A stretch of 64,000 bases of DNA from NCBI RefSeq assembly GCF_024138715.1, contig NZ_CP092074.1, positions 2,170,001-2,234,000 of the forward strand, in the 5' to 3' direction. The DNA comes from Emticicia sp. 21SJ11W-3 (lineage in GTDB: Bacteria > Bacteroidota > Bacteroidia > Cytophagales > Spirosomataceae). Shown piece after piece: positions 17,349-26,764 of this stretch; position 1 is the stretch's first letter, and each line of letters begins with the position of its first letter. A model generated the notes under the pieces. That model had not been told where the DNA came from. It saw nothing but the letters and a program-made list of their open reading frames with translations, and made no database searches. The translations under genes were made by a program, and so were the position numbers.

Positions 17349-18353
17349 ATGAACCTACTCTATAAAATTTGCTTGCCGGCACTTTTTGTTACACAATCGT
17401 TTGCGCAAGACCTAAGCCTGCTGTCTAAGAAATGGATACTGCTGAATAGCAGAATCGAAAATAAAGATATTTATCTGGCTTCTTACAGCCCTTCAAAACT
17501 AAAGGCTGATTCGTTTGTTATTCATTTTCTTCATGATGGTAAAATCGATTATGATTATGAGACCAACCACACATCAAAACATAGCAGAAGAACGGAGTTT
17601 CTTGACCTTGACACCGAGGTTTCGGGATGGCAATATGAAGCTTCCGAAAATATAATGTCCCTGACACTGAAAGGGGGTTACACCAGCATGGATGAATTTA
17701 ACTTTAAACGGAGGTACAAAATTGAAAAAATAGTCGGAGGATATGTGCTGAAAAACACCACAGATATAGTTAATGAACTTACAGTGGTTAGTGTGCCAAC
17801 GCAACCGGAGGTATCGAAATTATTGGTTAAAGAAAGTAATGTTGCACCTGCCGCCATGGCAACAAGCTTTGTTGAAGGCCATTTGCCTGAATCTGCAAAA
17901 GAAACGGTGCATGAAAAAACCTTAAATGTAAAAGACCATAAAGCCATTAGTAAGGCCGTATTAATGCCAGCCAGACGCTGGATTCTGGTAGGAAATAAAA
18001 TAACTAAAAATGTTATACGTTTAACTTCTTTTGATGCATCAAAATTCAGAATCAATACGCTGGTGTTAAATTTTGAGGCCGATGGGAAGATTAGCTATGA
18101 GTATGAAATGGACCCTGACCTGGAAGCTTGTGCTGGCATAAATTTTCTGGATATTGATACCGACGAGTCTGGATGGGCTTTTAACGAGACTACCAATGTG
18201 CTAACATTAACCATTAAAGGGGGGGTATCAAGTCTGGACGATTTCAAGTTTAAAAGAGATTACAGAATTGAACAAACAGGTAACGAGTTTGTGTTGCATA
18301 AATTAACCGAACACTATTTTATAGATTTTAAAAAGCCGCATCGCAGCAGATAA
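17349..18353 (+). CDS. Secreted protein with two homologous lipocalin-sized repeats, unknown function
   Basis: The family is not recognised. A signal peptide (MNLLYKICLPALFVTQSFA) is followed by two copies of a domain of about 112 residues (about 27-139 and 208-320 counted from this start) joined by a linker of about 70 residues. Both copies share the order KWIL/RWIL, LxFxxDGKIxYxYE, FLDxDTxxSGW and LTLKGGxxSxDxFxFKRxYxIE, with an overall identity I judge near 40 percent. The beta-rich pattern suits a lipocalin-like or other beta-barrel domain, but this is a guess. An earlier ATG at 17337 adds four residues. It lies between the permease and the M1 peptidase. Confidence 0.75.
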   Translation: MNLLYKICLPALFVTQSFAQDLSLLSKKWILLNSRIENKDIYLASYSPSKLKADSFVIHFLHDGKIDYDYETNHTSKHSRRTEFLDLDTEVSGWQYEASENIMSLTLKGGYTSMDEFNFKRRYKIEKIVGGYVLKNTTDIVNELTVVSVPTQPEVSKLLVKESNVAPAAMATSFVEGHLPESAKETVHEKTLNVKDHKAISKAVLMPARRWILVGNKITKNVIRLTSFDASKFRINTLVLNFEADGKISYEYEMDPDLEACAGINFLDIDTDESGWAFNETTNVLTLTIKGGVSSLDDFKFKRDYRIEQTGNEFVLHKLTEHYFIDFKKPHRSR

Positions 18354-18442
18354 AACCAATGGCATTTAATATAGGTAGTTCATTACAAAACTATAAGTGG
18401 GGTAAGTACAACAAAATTTTATTTAATCAACAATGTAGCCTT

Positions 18443-20959
18443 ATGATGCGCAAGTATTTTCTGTTTATATTTTTGAGCATTACTTTTAGCATTCAGGCGC
18501 AGGAAATGCAACGTCTGGTGCCTGCAAATGGAAGATATAATCCGGAACGCACCAAAAAAAATGACCTGATTCATACAAAACTTGAATTGAGGCCCGATTG
18601 GAAAAAACAATATATGTACGGAGTGGCTACCATAACTTTTAAGCCACATTTTTATGAACAGCATACACTTGAACTTGATGCCAAAGGTTTTGAGATTCAG
18701 AAGGTAACCATGAAGGGTCAGAACCTGAAGTTTGATTATGACAAACGTGTACTGAGCATCAGCCTGGGGAAATCATTCACCAGAAAAGATACGGCTCAGG
18801 TACAGATTGTTTATGTGGCCAAACCAAACGAACTCCCATCAGGAGGCAGTGATGCCATAACAGCCGATAAGGGTTTATATTTTATCAATGCAGATGGCAC
18901 AGACCCTGAAAAGCCCAGACAAATCTGGACTCAGGGAGAAACTGAGGCCAATTCCTGCTGGTTTCCGACTATTGACACGCCCAATCAGAAAACCACGCTT
19001 GAAATTTATATAACCTTAGACAAAGCCTCTGCAGACGCCCGGTTTATTACCCTTTCTAATGGAAAACTGGTGTCTTCAAAGATAAATACTGATGGTACCC
19101 GCACCGACTACTGGAAACAGGATAAACCCGCTGCCCCGTATCTGACCATGATTGCCATCGGGGATTTCAGAAAAGTAGTTGACCCTCGCTACAAGACTTT
19201 TGAGGTAAGTTATTATGTAGAGCCAAAGTTTGAAAAATATGCCATGAATATTTTCGGGCGTACACCCGAAATGATTACTTATTTTGAAAACCTGCTGGGT
19301 GTAAAGTATCAATGGGATAAATACGCCCAGATTGCAGTAAGAGAATATGTGTCGGGCGCTATGGAAAACACCACCGCAACCGTGCATGGCGATTTTATTC
19401 AGAAAGATAACCATCAACTGGCAGATGATAATGATGATGGAGTAATTGCCCACGAGTTATTTCACCACTGGTTTGGAAATTTGGTAACCTGTGAGTCGTG
19501 GTCGAATCTGCCATTGAACGAATCTTTTGCCAATTATTCAGAATACCTCTGGGCGGCGCATAAGTACGGACAGGATGAAGCCGATTTAGTGGCTCATATA
19601 GCTTTTAACCAGTATTTTGGCGAAGCCCAGGAAAAACAGGAGCCGCTTATCAGATACAGATATCATGATAAGGAAGATATGTTTGATTCTCACTCTTATG
19701 CCAAAGGAGGCAGGATTTTGCATTTGCTTCGTAAACAGGTGGGCGATGATGCTTTCTTTGCCGCACTGAAGCTATATCTTACCCAGAATGCCTTTAAAAC
19801 AGCCGAATTAGACCAACTCAGACTGGCTTTTGAAAGTGTAACAGGCGAAGACCTCCACTGGTTTTTTGACCAGTGGTTTATGAAACCCGGCCACCCTGAT
19901 TTACAGGTTTTGCAGCAGTTTGCCAACGGTAAACTAAAATTAACAATCAATCAGGTTCAGGATACCACTTATGCCCCTGTTTACCGATTGCAGCTACCTG
20001 TAGAAGTTTGGGCTAATAATCAGAAAACTACCCATGAGGTGGTAATTGATAAAGCTACGCAAACTTTTGAGTGGCCATTGTCGGCTGCTCCACAAATGGT
20101 TTTGCTTGACCCTGAGAACGTGCTGGTTGGAAGAATTTTGCATCAGAAAACCCAGGAAGAGTATATTTATCAGTATTACCATGCCGAGCGTATTCCGGCT
20201 CGTTTGCTGGCGCTTGAAATACTCACCTTTGAGCCTGATGACGACAGCACTGCTACTAACCCGGCTCTTGATAAAACCATAAGAAAGGTATTGCTTGATG
20301 CAACCAAAGATAAATTCTGGCGGATACGCCAGCTGGCTGTACAGAAATTTAATGATTATGACGGAGACGATTTTCTGGAAGTAGAAAGAGCTTTGCAGAG
20401 CCGCGTGCAGTCTGACGACCGCTCTTATGTGCGTGCCGATGCCATTCTGGCAATGAAGGGTTTTCAGAATGCACAGAACGATAAGCTATTTCGGCAGGCA
20501 CTTACAGACACCTCTTACACGGTTCAGGCTGCTGCGCTTGAGGCGATTCTTGCCAGCAGGCCACCAGATGCAGAAGAACTGGCAAAAAAATATGAGCAGT
20601 CTGGCATCACAGACATTTTTGCTGCCGTTGGCGGTTATTATGCCGAATCTGCATCGCCAGAAAAATTCAACTGGTTTTATGAACATTTAAATAAAATGAA
20701 TGGCGGAGACTTGTACCAGGTTTTAGGTATATTTGGTACTTATCTGGTTAAATCGCCACAAGATGTTCAGAAAAAGAGTCTGCCTCTGCTAAAGAGAATA
20801 GCAATGAATAATACCCAGTGGTATGTAAGATTTGCCGGTATGCAAACGCTGGCCCTGCTTACTGATATTCCGGAGGCCAAGGCGCTTCTGAAAGAAGTAA
20901 TAGCTGCCGAAAAAGATGAGCGTTTGCAAAAAGTATATCAGCAATATAAAGATTTGTAA
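18443..20959 (+). CDS. M1 family aminopeptidase, secreted
   Basis: This zinc metallopeptidase removes N-terminal residues from peptides. The GAMEN motif occurs in VSGAMENTTATVHG and the zinc site as HELFHHW followed 18 residues later by the third ligand in NESFANYSEYLW. From ATG 18443 (838 residues) the protein has a signal peptide ending in IQAQ, so it should be periplasmic or surface-bound. The C-terminal third is an alpha-helical HEAT-like region, as in cold-active M1 enzymes. The frame extends upstream to 18359, but those 28 residues lack a leader. Long spacing on both sides suggests a single-gene unit. Confidence 0.93.
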   Translation: MMRKYFLFIFLSITFSIQAQEMQRLVPANGRYNPERTKKNDLIHTKLELRPDWKKQYMYGVATITFKPHFYEQHTLELDAKGFEIQKVTMKGQNLKFDYDKRVLSISLGKSFTRKDTAQVQIVYVAKPNELPSGGSDAITADKGLYFINADGTDPEKPRQIWTQGETEANSCWFPTIDTPNQKTTLEIYITLDKASADARFITLSNGKLVSSKINTDGTRTDYWKQDKPAAPYLTMIAIGDFRKVVDPRYKTFEVSYYVEPKFEKYAMNIFGRTPEMITYFENLLGVKYQWDKYAQIAVREYVSGAMENTTATVHGDFIQKDNHQLADDNDDGVIAHELFHHWFGNLVTCESWSNLPLNESFANYSEYLWAAHKYGQDEADLVAHIAFNQYFGEAQEKQEPLIRYRYHDKEDMFDSHSYAKGGRILHLLRKQVGDDAFFAALKLYLTQNAFKTAELDQLRLAFESVTGEDLHWFFDQWFMKPGHPDLQVLQQFANGKLKLTINQVQDTTYAPVYRLQLPVEVWANNQKTTHEVVIDKATQTFEWPLSAAPQMVLLDPENVLVGRILHQKTQEEYIYQYYHAERIPARLLALEILTFEPDDDSTATNPALDKTIRKVLLDATKDKFWRIRQLAVQKFNDYDGDDFLEVERALQSRVQSDDRSYVRADAILAMKGFQNAQNDKLFRQALTDTSYTVQAAALEAILASRPPDAEELAKKYEQSGITDIFAAVGGYYAESASPEKFNWFYEHLNKMNGGDLYQVLGIFGTYLVKSPQDVQKKSLPLLKRIAMNNTQWYVRFAGMQTLALLTDIPEAKALLKEVIAAEKDERLQKVYQQYKDL

Positions 20960-21004
20960 ACAAATGTTCTCAGTTTTGAGAACCATAATGTTTTAATCCA
21001 CTCT

Positions 21005-22027
21005 ATGAACAGGAATCTGAAAGATGGTCTGAATTTTTTCTCAAAGGTTACCCCGGCCCGCGCCTGGAATGCTCTTATGAATGTATTCAGTTATATAGCG
21101 TCTAAAATGACAGGCAAACCTGTACATAGAGGATTACCCATTGCTATATCAATTGAACCTACCACCTCGTGTAATTTGCGCTGCCCTGAGTGCCCCAGCG
21201 GTTTAAGGAGTTTTACCCGCCCGACTGGTATGCTTGAAGAGAAGCTATTCAAACAAACCATTGACGAACTTTCTGAAACACTTTTATATCTTATTTTCTA
21301 TTTTCAGGGTGAGCCTTATCTGCATCCCAGGTTTCTTGATTTGGTAAACTATGCTTCGCAGAAAGGTATTTACACGGCTACATCAACCAATGCACATTAT
21401 CTGAGCGATACCAATGCAAAAAGAACCGTGGAATCGGGTCTTGACAGGATGATTATTTCTATTGACGGCACCACACAAGATGTTTATCAGCAATACAGAG
21501 TAGGAGGGAACCTCTCAAAAGTAATAGAAGGTGCCAGAAATATTGTAAAGTGGAAGAAAGAATTGAAATCGGCAACACCACATGTAATTTTTCAGTTTCT
21601 GGTAGTAAAACCCAACGAACATCAGTTAGAAGAAGTAAAACAACTGGCTGCTGAAATTGGCGTAGATGAAATAGCCTTTAAAACAGCACAGATTTACGAT
21701 TATGAAAACGGTTCAGATCTGATACCTACCATTGATAAATATGCCCGCTATGCCCAACAGGCCGACGGCAGCTACAAGATAAAAAATAAACTACTGGACC
21801 ACTGCTGGAAAATGTGGCATTCGTGCGTTATTACGTGGGATGGACTGGTGGTGCCCTGCTGTTTTGATAAAGACGGAGAATACCGTCTTGGAGACCTGAA
21901 ACAAACCAGCTTTAAAAACCTTTGGCAAAGTACACCTTACATCATTTTCCGGCAGTCGCTTATCCGGTCCCGTTCTGAAATAGAAATGTGCAAAAATTGC
22001 ACAGAGGGAACCAGGGTCTGGGGTTGA
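21005..22027 (+). CDS. Radical SAM protein with SPASM-type C-terminus
   Basis: This 340-residue radical SAM enzyme has the cluster-binding CNLRCPEC motif (cysteines 56, 60 and 63) after a short N-terminal helix and the usual EPTTSCN context. A C-terminal cysteine group (CC in VVPCCFDKDGEYRLGD, then CKNC near residue 330) matches a SPASM auxiliary cluster domain. Such proteins modify peptides or small molecules; no precursor peptide gene was seen nearby. It is followed after 60 bases by the nucleoside transporter on the same strand. The product cannot be assigned. Confidence 0.88.
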   Translation: MNRNLKDGLNFFSKVTPARAWNALMNVFSYIASKMTGKPVHRGLPIAISIEPTTSCNLRCPECPSGLRSFTRPTGMLEEKLFKQTIDELSETLLYLIFYFQGEPYLHPRFLDLVNYASQKGIYTATSTNAHYLSDTNAKRTVESGLDRMIISIDGTTQDVYQQYRVGGNLSKVIEGARNIVKWKKELKSATPHVIFQFLVVKPNEHQLEEVKQLAAEIGVDEIAFKTAQIYDYENGSDLIPTIDKYARYAQQADGSYKIKNKLLDHCWKMWHSCVITWDGLVVPCCFDKDGEYRLGDLKQTSFKNLWQSTPYIIFRQSLIRSRSEIEMCKNCTEGTRVWG

Positions 22028-22087
22028 TATTTCGCCTTTCATTTTATAGATTTGCCCTTCTTTCATTTTTTAACCAACCGAACCTCT

Positions 22088-23293
22088 ATGAAGCTCGACT
22101 TACGAATTAAATTAATGCTCATGATGTTCCTGATGTTTGTTACCTGGGGGTCATGGTACGGACAAATGGGCAAATACCTTTTTACTACACTTAAGGCCAC
22201 CGGCGACCAGATTGGGCTGGCTTATACTACCTTTTCAATTGCTTCAATTGCTGCTCCATTTTTTATGGGCTTAATAGCCGATCGCTTTTTTTCGGCGCAA
22301 AAAGTAATGGGAGTTTTGAATATTCTAGGTGCTGTTATTCTTTATTTTCTGATTCAGGTAAAAAGCGCCGACACTTTTATATGGTACATTCTGGCCTATA
22401 CGCTCACTTTTGCGCCTAATCTGGCGTTGTCGAGCTCTATTGCCATGAACCAGATGAAAAATCCTGAAAAGGAGTTCCCGACTATTCGTGTTATGGGTAC
22501 CGTAGCCTGGATTGTAATTACCAATATTATCGGATACTTTGGCGTAGGTGATAAAGTTGAAATTTTCCAGATTGCCATGGTTACATCTTTGGCCTGGGGT
22601 TTGTTTGCCTTTACTTTGCCTGATACTCCTCCAAAGGCTACCAAGGCTACCTCGTTCGGACAGATTCTTGGTACAGATGCCTTTGTGCTTTTCAAAGACC
22701 GCTCATTTCTGGTTTTCTTTATCAGTTCAATTCTGGTTTGTATTCCGTTATCGTTCTATTACGCGCATGCCAACCTTTCGTTAACTGAATCGCACATGAC
22801 CAACGTTGAAAACAAGATGTCTTTAGGGCAGGTTTCTGAGGTCTTATTCATGTTACTGATTCCATTTGCCTTAACCCGCTTTGGTATCAAGAAAATGTTG
22901 ATTGTTGGTTTGATTGCCTGGATTATCCGCTTTATATGCTTCGGTTACGGTGATGGTATTTCTTCAGAGTGGGTTCTATACATTGCCATTGTGCTGCACG
23001 GCGTATGTTATGATTTCTTCTTTGTAACCGGCCAGATATATACAGACAACAAAGCAGGCGAAAAAATCAAGAGTTCGGCTCAGGGGCTTATTACCTTGGC
23101 TACTTATGGTGTTGGTATGGCTATTGGCTCGCTTCTTTCTGGCCGTGTACTTGATATTTACACTACCAAAAATGCTGCCGGTGAGTCTATTCATAACTGG
23201 CAGGGGGTATGGATGGTTCCGGCAGGTATTGCGGCAGCCGTTTTGGTTTTCTTTGTATTAATATTTAAAGACAATACACGTAAGGCAAAATAA
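22088..23293 (+). CDS. MFS nucleoside permease (NupG/NHS family)
   Basis: This proton-coupled nucleoside transporter of the inner membrane has 401 residues and twelve predicted segments. The start MKLDLRIKLMLMMFLMFVTWGSWYGQMGKYL is characteristic of the nucleoside:H+ symporter family, and the region with FTIRVMGTVAW-like sequence (FPTIRVMGTVAWI) after helix 4 supports it. ATG 22088 is preferred over 22052, which adds a short unlike extension. A very long palindromic terminator follows. Substrate preference cannot be read from sequence. Confidence 0.87.
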   Translation: MKLDLRIKLMLMMFLMFVTWGSWYGQMGKYLFTTLKATGDQIGLAYTTFSIASIAAPFFMGLIADRFFSAQKVMGVLNILGAVILYFLIQVKSADTFIWYILAYTLTFAPNLALSSSIAMNQMKNPEKEFPTIRVMGTVAWIVITNIIGYFGVGDKVEIFQIAMVTSLAWGLFAFTLPDTPPKATKATSFGQILGTDAFVLFKDRSFLVFFISSILVCIPLSFYYAHANLSLTESHMTNVENKMSLGQVSEVLFMLLIPFALTRFGIKKMLIVGLIAWIIRFICFGYGDGISSEWVLYIAIVLHGVCYDFFFVTGQIYTDNKAGEKIKSSAQGLITLATYGVGMAIGSLLSGRVLDIYTTKNAAGESIHNWQGVWMVPAGIAAAVLVFFVLIFKDNTRKAK

Positions 23294-23310
23294 GAAATTG
23301 TTTTATCTGC

Positions 23311-23356
23311 TATCATAAAAAATGCTCTATCGGCCGATAGAGCATTTTTTATGATA
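23311..23356. terminator. 46-base perfect palindrome, bidirectional terminator
   Basis: Perfect inverted repeat with 23-base arms (23311-23333 and 23334-23356) centred on CGGCCG and flanked internally by A6 and T6 runs. It separates the convergent transporter and permease genes. Confidence 0.9.
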
Positions 23357-23368
23357 CATTAAGATTGT

Positions 23369-24589
23369 TTATTCTTTAAATTTAAGGGCTTCCACTACCC
23401 GCATTTTAGATACAATAAATGTAGGAATCGTTATTACCGCCAGTATCAAAATAACGGTGGCAATGTTCAGAATGGCTATTACTGCCCAGTCCCACGCAAT
23501 GGGTACATGGTCAATATAATAATTCTCAGGGTCCAGCGGTATCAGCTTAAAGTAAAACTGAATAAAGCTAAGCCCAATACCCAGCATATTGCCATATACC
23601 ATACCTTTCAGAATAATTTTCAAACCATTATAGACAAATATCTTGCGTATCTGGGTGTTATCAGCTCCAAGCGCTTTTAGCATCCCTATCATTGAGGTTC
23701 GTTCCATCATCATTACCAGCAGAACCGATATCATATTAAAAGAAGCAACCACCAGAATAAGCCCCAGCACAATCAGTATGTTTTTGTCCAGCAGGCTAAG
23801 CCAGTCAAAAATTGCCCTGAACATATCTGTAACGCGCTTGGCTTTCATGTTGAGGTCAATTTCTGAATTTATGGTTCCGGTGGCATAATCCAGGTCATCA
23901 AAATTTTTGAGAAAAACCTCATAGTGGCCACAGGTGTTGTTATCCCACTCGTTCATTTTCTGCACCAGAGCAAGGTCGCCGATAATAAAGTTCTTGTCAA
24001 ACTCTTCCAGTCCGGTTTCATAAATGCCAACAACTTTTACTTTTCTTACTCTGGGTGGGCTTTGTATAAAATAAACAAGCACGTCATCGTTAAGTTTTAT
24101 TTTTAATTGTCCGGCAATGCGCTTGCTGATTATTACTTCGCTTGAAAACGTAGAATCTGCAAAGTTTAATTGTCGCCCTTCAACCAGATTCTGCGAGAAA
24201 ACATCCCAGTCATAATCTTTACCTACGCCCTTTACAATAATCCCTGCCAGTTCTTCATTAGATTTAAGCATGCCTGCCTTGTTTGCAACTGCCTGCACGT
24301 GTTCAATCATTGGGTTTTTGCGGTATCCGGCATAAAAATTTGTTTTTATTGGCATCGGAATTTCCTCATACGATTGATTCAATGTAATTTTGCTCACTTG
24401 TATGTGTCCGCTAAGGCTGAAAAGTTTATCTTTGATGGCCTGTTTATAGCCAATCAGGATTCCGAAAGAAATTATCATTACGGCCAGGCCAATGGCAATA
24501 CTGGCGATACCGACTTTAACTACCGTAGAGGTAAAAGATTCAGACTTGGTTTTCTGGATTCGTTGAGAGATAAAGCGGGGTAAATTCAT
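23369..24589 (-). CDS. LolC/LolE-type ABC transporter permease (FtsX family)
   Basis: This is a second lipoprotein-releasing-type permease of 406 residues from ATG 24589 (start MNLPRFISQRIQ). It has the N-terminal membrane segment GIASIAIGLAVMIISFGILIGY, a periplasmic MacB-like domain beginning LFSLSGHIQVSKI, and three C-terminal segments including VASFNMISVLLVMMMERTSMIGMLKALGA, the FtsX hallmark. An upstream ATG (24613) adds eight residues without support. Together with the permease at 16124 it may form the LolC/E heterodimer, but the two genes are not adjacent. Confidence 0.88.
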   Translation of the reverse strand: MNLPRFISQRIQKTKSESFTSTVVKVGIASIAIGLAVMIISFGILIGYKQAIKDKLFSLSGHIQVSKITLNQSYEEIPMPIKTNFYAGYRKNPMIEHVQAVANKAGMLKSNEELAGIIVKGVGKDYDWDVFSQNLVEGRQLNFADSTFSSEVIISKRIAGQLKIKLNDDVLVYFIQSPPRVRKVKVVGIYETGLEEFDKNFIIGDLALVQKMNEWDNNTCGHYEVFLKNFDDLDYATGTINSEIDLNMKAKRVTDMFRAIFDWLSLLDKNILIVLGLILVVASFNMISVLLVMMMERTSMIGMLKALGADNTQIRKIFVYNGLKIILKGMVYGNMLGIGLSFIQFYFKLIPLDPENYYIDHVPIAWDWAVIAILNIATVILILAVITIPTFIVSKMRVVEALKFKE

Positions 24590-24773
24590 ATTTTGTTCAA
24601 TACAGGCCTGCAAAATTGCCGGGCAGCGTTTTTTTGCCCAAGATTTTACAAAACTATCATTTTTGTTTATTATTACCTTTATATTTTAAACAAATGAGCG
24701 GGCAAAGCATCGGTTTTTACATCAATAAAAGCCGTTTGATAATGGTCAGGAAGCTGACAAAAAGATGTAATTC

Positions 24774-25736
24774 ATGAATCAGAAAATTAAGCTGCTTTTA
24801 TTTAAAATAGGTATTCTTGGATTAGCCACACTCGGAACCATCGAAGCCTTATATCAGATTAACCCCTATGCAAAAAAAGAAGCAGAGATATCGTACACTG
24901 CAAGTATAATAGAAAAATACGGCAGGCTCAAAGCGCTTCCCTCACCCAAAATTGTATTAGTTGCAGGTTCTAATTTTGCTTATGGCATTAACAGCCAAAT
25001 GATACAAGACAGCCTGCACCTGCCGGTTGTGAATATGGCAATGCATTATAATTACGGTTCTGATTTTATGCTTCGCCAGATAGAACCGCAATTGCATAAA
25101 GGCGACATTGTGGTGATGGGCTTTGAGTATATTGTAGAAAGCAAAGGCAATATAGGCGAGAAAATTACAATGGCCAGAATGTACCCTGAAGCCGCCAGAT
25201 GGTTCGACTACGAAAGCCCTATTCAATACCTGAAAGAAAATGCCATAGCCCGTATTGCTAATATGAGGCTCACTATAGACAGATTTATAAGTAATGATAT
25301 ACCTCCTGCTGTTGAAGACACAACGAGTATTTTTTTCAGAAGGGCCATTAACAAATACGGCGACCTCATAAGCCATTTAAATAACCCATCTCTTAAAGTA
25401 ATTCCGCCTGCCATTTTAGACGACAGCACCTCAATGCTGCCAGCTATTGCAGACATGAACCACTTTTACAGCAGGGTAAGTAAGAACGGCGTAAAAGCTT
25501 ATTACACTTTTCCATCTTACGCAAGGTCTTCATATAAGGCTGATAAGCCAGTGCTTGACAGGCTGAACAAGCAGCTTACGGAAGGATTAATGTTTCCGGT
25601 TTTAGGAAAACAACAGGATTTTATTTTTGCCGATAGCTTGTGCCAGGACATGGTATACCACCTGAACGCAAAAGGACGGGACCTAAGAACAGGCTTGCTG
25701 ATTGGCCTGATGAAAAAAGAAATGAATAAGAAATAG
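24774..25736 (+). CDS. SGNH-hydrolase-like protein, nucleophile serine replaced by asparagine
   Basis: This 320-residue membrane-anchored protein has one N-terminal hydrophobic segment (about 5-25). It aligns throughout with the next gene product. The block I motif reads G65-S66-N67-F-A-Y-G, where the paralogue has G-S-S-I-S-F-G and classical SGNH enzymes have GDSxxxG. The asparagine therefore sits at the nucleophile position. Block V (D292-x-x-x-H296) is kept, with YHLNAKGR. It precedes its paralogue and an MBOAT gene, a context typical of AlgX/DltD-like partners in surface O-acylation. It may be a non-catalytic or binding partner. Confidence 0.72.
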   Translation: MNQKIKLLLFKIGILGLATLGTIEALYQINPYAKKEAEISYTASIIEKYGRLKALPSPKIVLVAGSNFAYGINSQMIQDSLHLPVVNMAMHYNYGSDFMLRQIEPQLHKGDIVVMGFEYIVESKGNIGEKITMARMYPEAARWFDYESPIQYLKENAIARIANMRLTIDRFISNDIPPAVEDTTSIFFRRAINKYGDLISHLNNPSLKVIPPAILDDSTSMLPAIADMNHFYSRVSKNGVKAYYTFPSYARSSYKADKPVLDRLNKQLTEGLMFPVLGKQQDFIFADSLCQDMVYHLNAKGRDLRTGLLIGLMKKEMNKK

Positions 25737-25755
25737 GTTATTATATGAGGGATGA

Positions 25756-26730
25756 ATGGAATCGATGCGAAAGTTTATAATAAAAGTTTTAATATTCAGT
25801 ATTTCTTTAGCCGCTTCTGTAATTCTGCTGGATAGCCTCTATATCGGCACTAATTACCGGTACGATTATCTGGGAGGAATACTGAATGACAAACATAAAG
25901 TGGCTGCGCAAATGCCTTCACCTAAGCTAATATGGGTTGGTGGGTCGAGCATTTCTTTTGGTATAAATAGCGATACCCTGCAACGTCATGTGGGTATCCC
26001 GGTAGTTAATATGGCGTTTGTTGCGCCGCTGGGTACTTATTTTTTAATGAATGATGCATTGAGGGAGGTAAAAAAGGGCGATAAAGTATTTATTACCACA
26101 GAGTACGATATATCAAGATTCGGCAATGAAGAGGTTATCAGGTCTGCCATAGATTTTTACCCGCAAGGCGCAAATTTTGTGCTGAAAGAAAAATCTGTTT
26201 TGAAGCGGGTGAGCGCTGATATCAGACACAGATTTTCTAATATCCGTAAACTGTTCTGGAATTCGATGGGTAATAATAATAGTGCCTATGCCCAAATTGA
26301 AGACAGCACGTCGGTGTATTTCAGAGGGGCGTTTTCTGCCAGAGGAGACATTGTGAGCCACGTTAATAATCGGTCTTCCAGGTTTGTGTTTACCATGTTT
26401 CCTAAAGATACCATCGATTATTCAGGCCAGATAGAAGATATTAACCATTTGATTCTGGAGGCTGAAAAAAGAGGGGCTGAGGTAAACTTTGTTTTTCCGC
26501 CGATAGCCAAATCTACTTACAGGCATGGCAAAAAAGCCGTAGAGTCTGTAGAAAGCCAGATTAAAACAAGCCTGAAATGTACAGTTTTGGGTAGTGCCAT
26601 AGATTTTGTTTATGAAGATAGCTCTTTTTTTGATACATTCTATCATTTAAAGCCGTCGTCAAGAGATGATAATACCCAGAAAATACTGGATTTATATAAC
26701 CATAAGTCTTTAGTACAACAAATAGACTAA
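25756..26730 (+). CDS. SGNH-hydrolase-like protein, tandem paralogue with intact serine
   Basis: This 324-residue protein has an N-terminal membrane anchor (about 7-27). The motif GGSSISFG (nucleophile candidate S65), the conserved VVNMAF block (asparagine for the oxyanion hole) and D293-x-x-x-H297 in YHLKP suggest a complete SGNH catalytic set. It starts 19 bases after its paralogue and is followed 34 bases later by the MBOAT acyltransferase, so the three genes are probably one operon. By analogy with AlgX/AlgJ/DltD it may hand acyl groups to a surface glycan; the glycan is not identified. ATG at 25765 is an alternative start. Confidence 0.74.
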   Translation: MESMRKFIIKVLIFSISLAASVILLDSLYIGTNYRYDYLGGILNDKHKVAAQMPSPKLIWVGGSSISFGINSDTLQRHVGIPVVNMAFVAPLGTYFLMNDALREVKKGDKVFITTEYDISRFGNEEVIRSAIDFYPQGANFVLKEKSVLKRVSADIRHRFSNIRKLFWNSMGNNNSAYAQIEDSTSVYFRGAFSARGDIVSHVNNRSSRFVFTMFPKDTIDYSGQIEDINHLILEAEKRGAEVNFVFPPIAKSTYRHGKKAVESVESQIKTSLKCTVLGSAIDFVYEDSSFFDTFYHLKPSSRDDNTQKILDLYNHKSLVQQID

Positions 26731-26764
26731 AATCAGCCATAAAACTTTTCAAGTTTTTATAACT

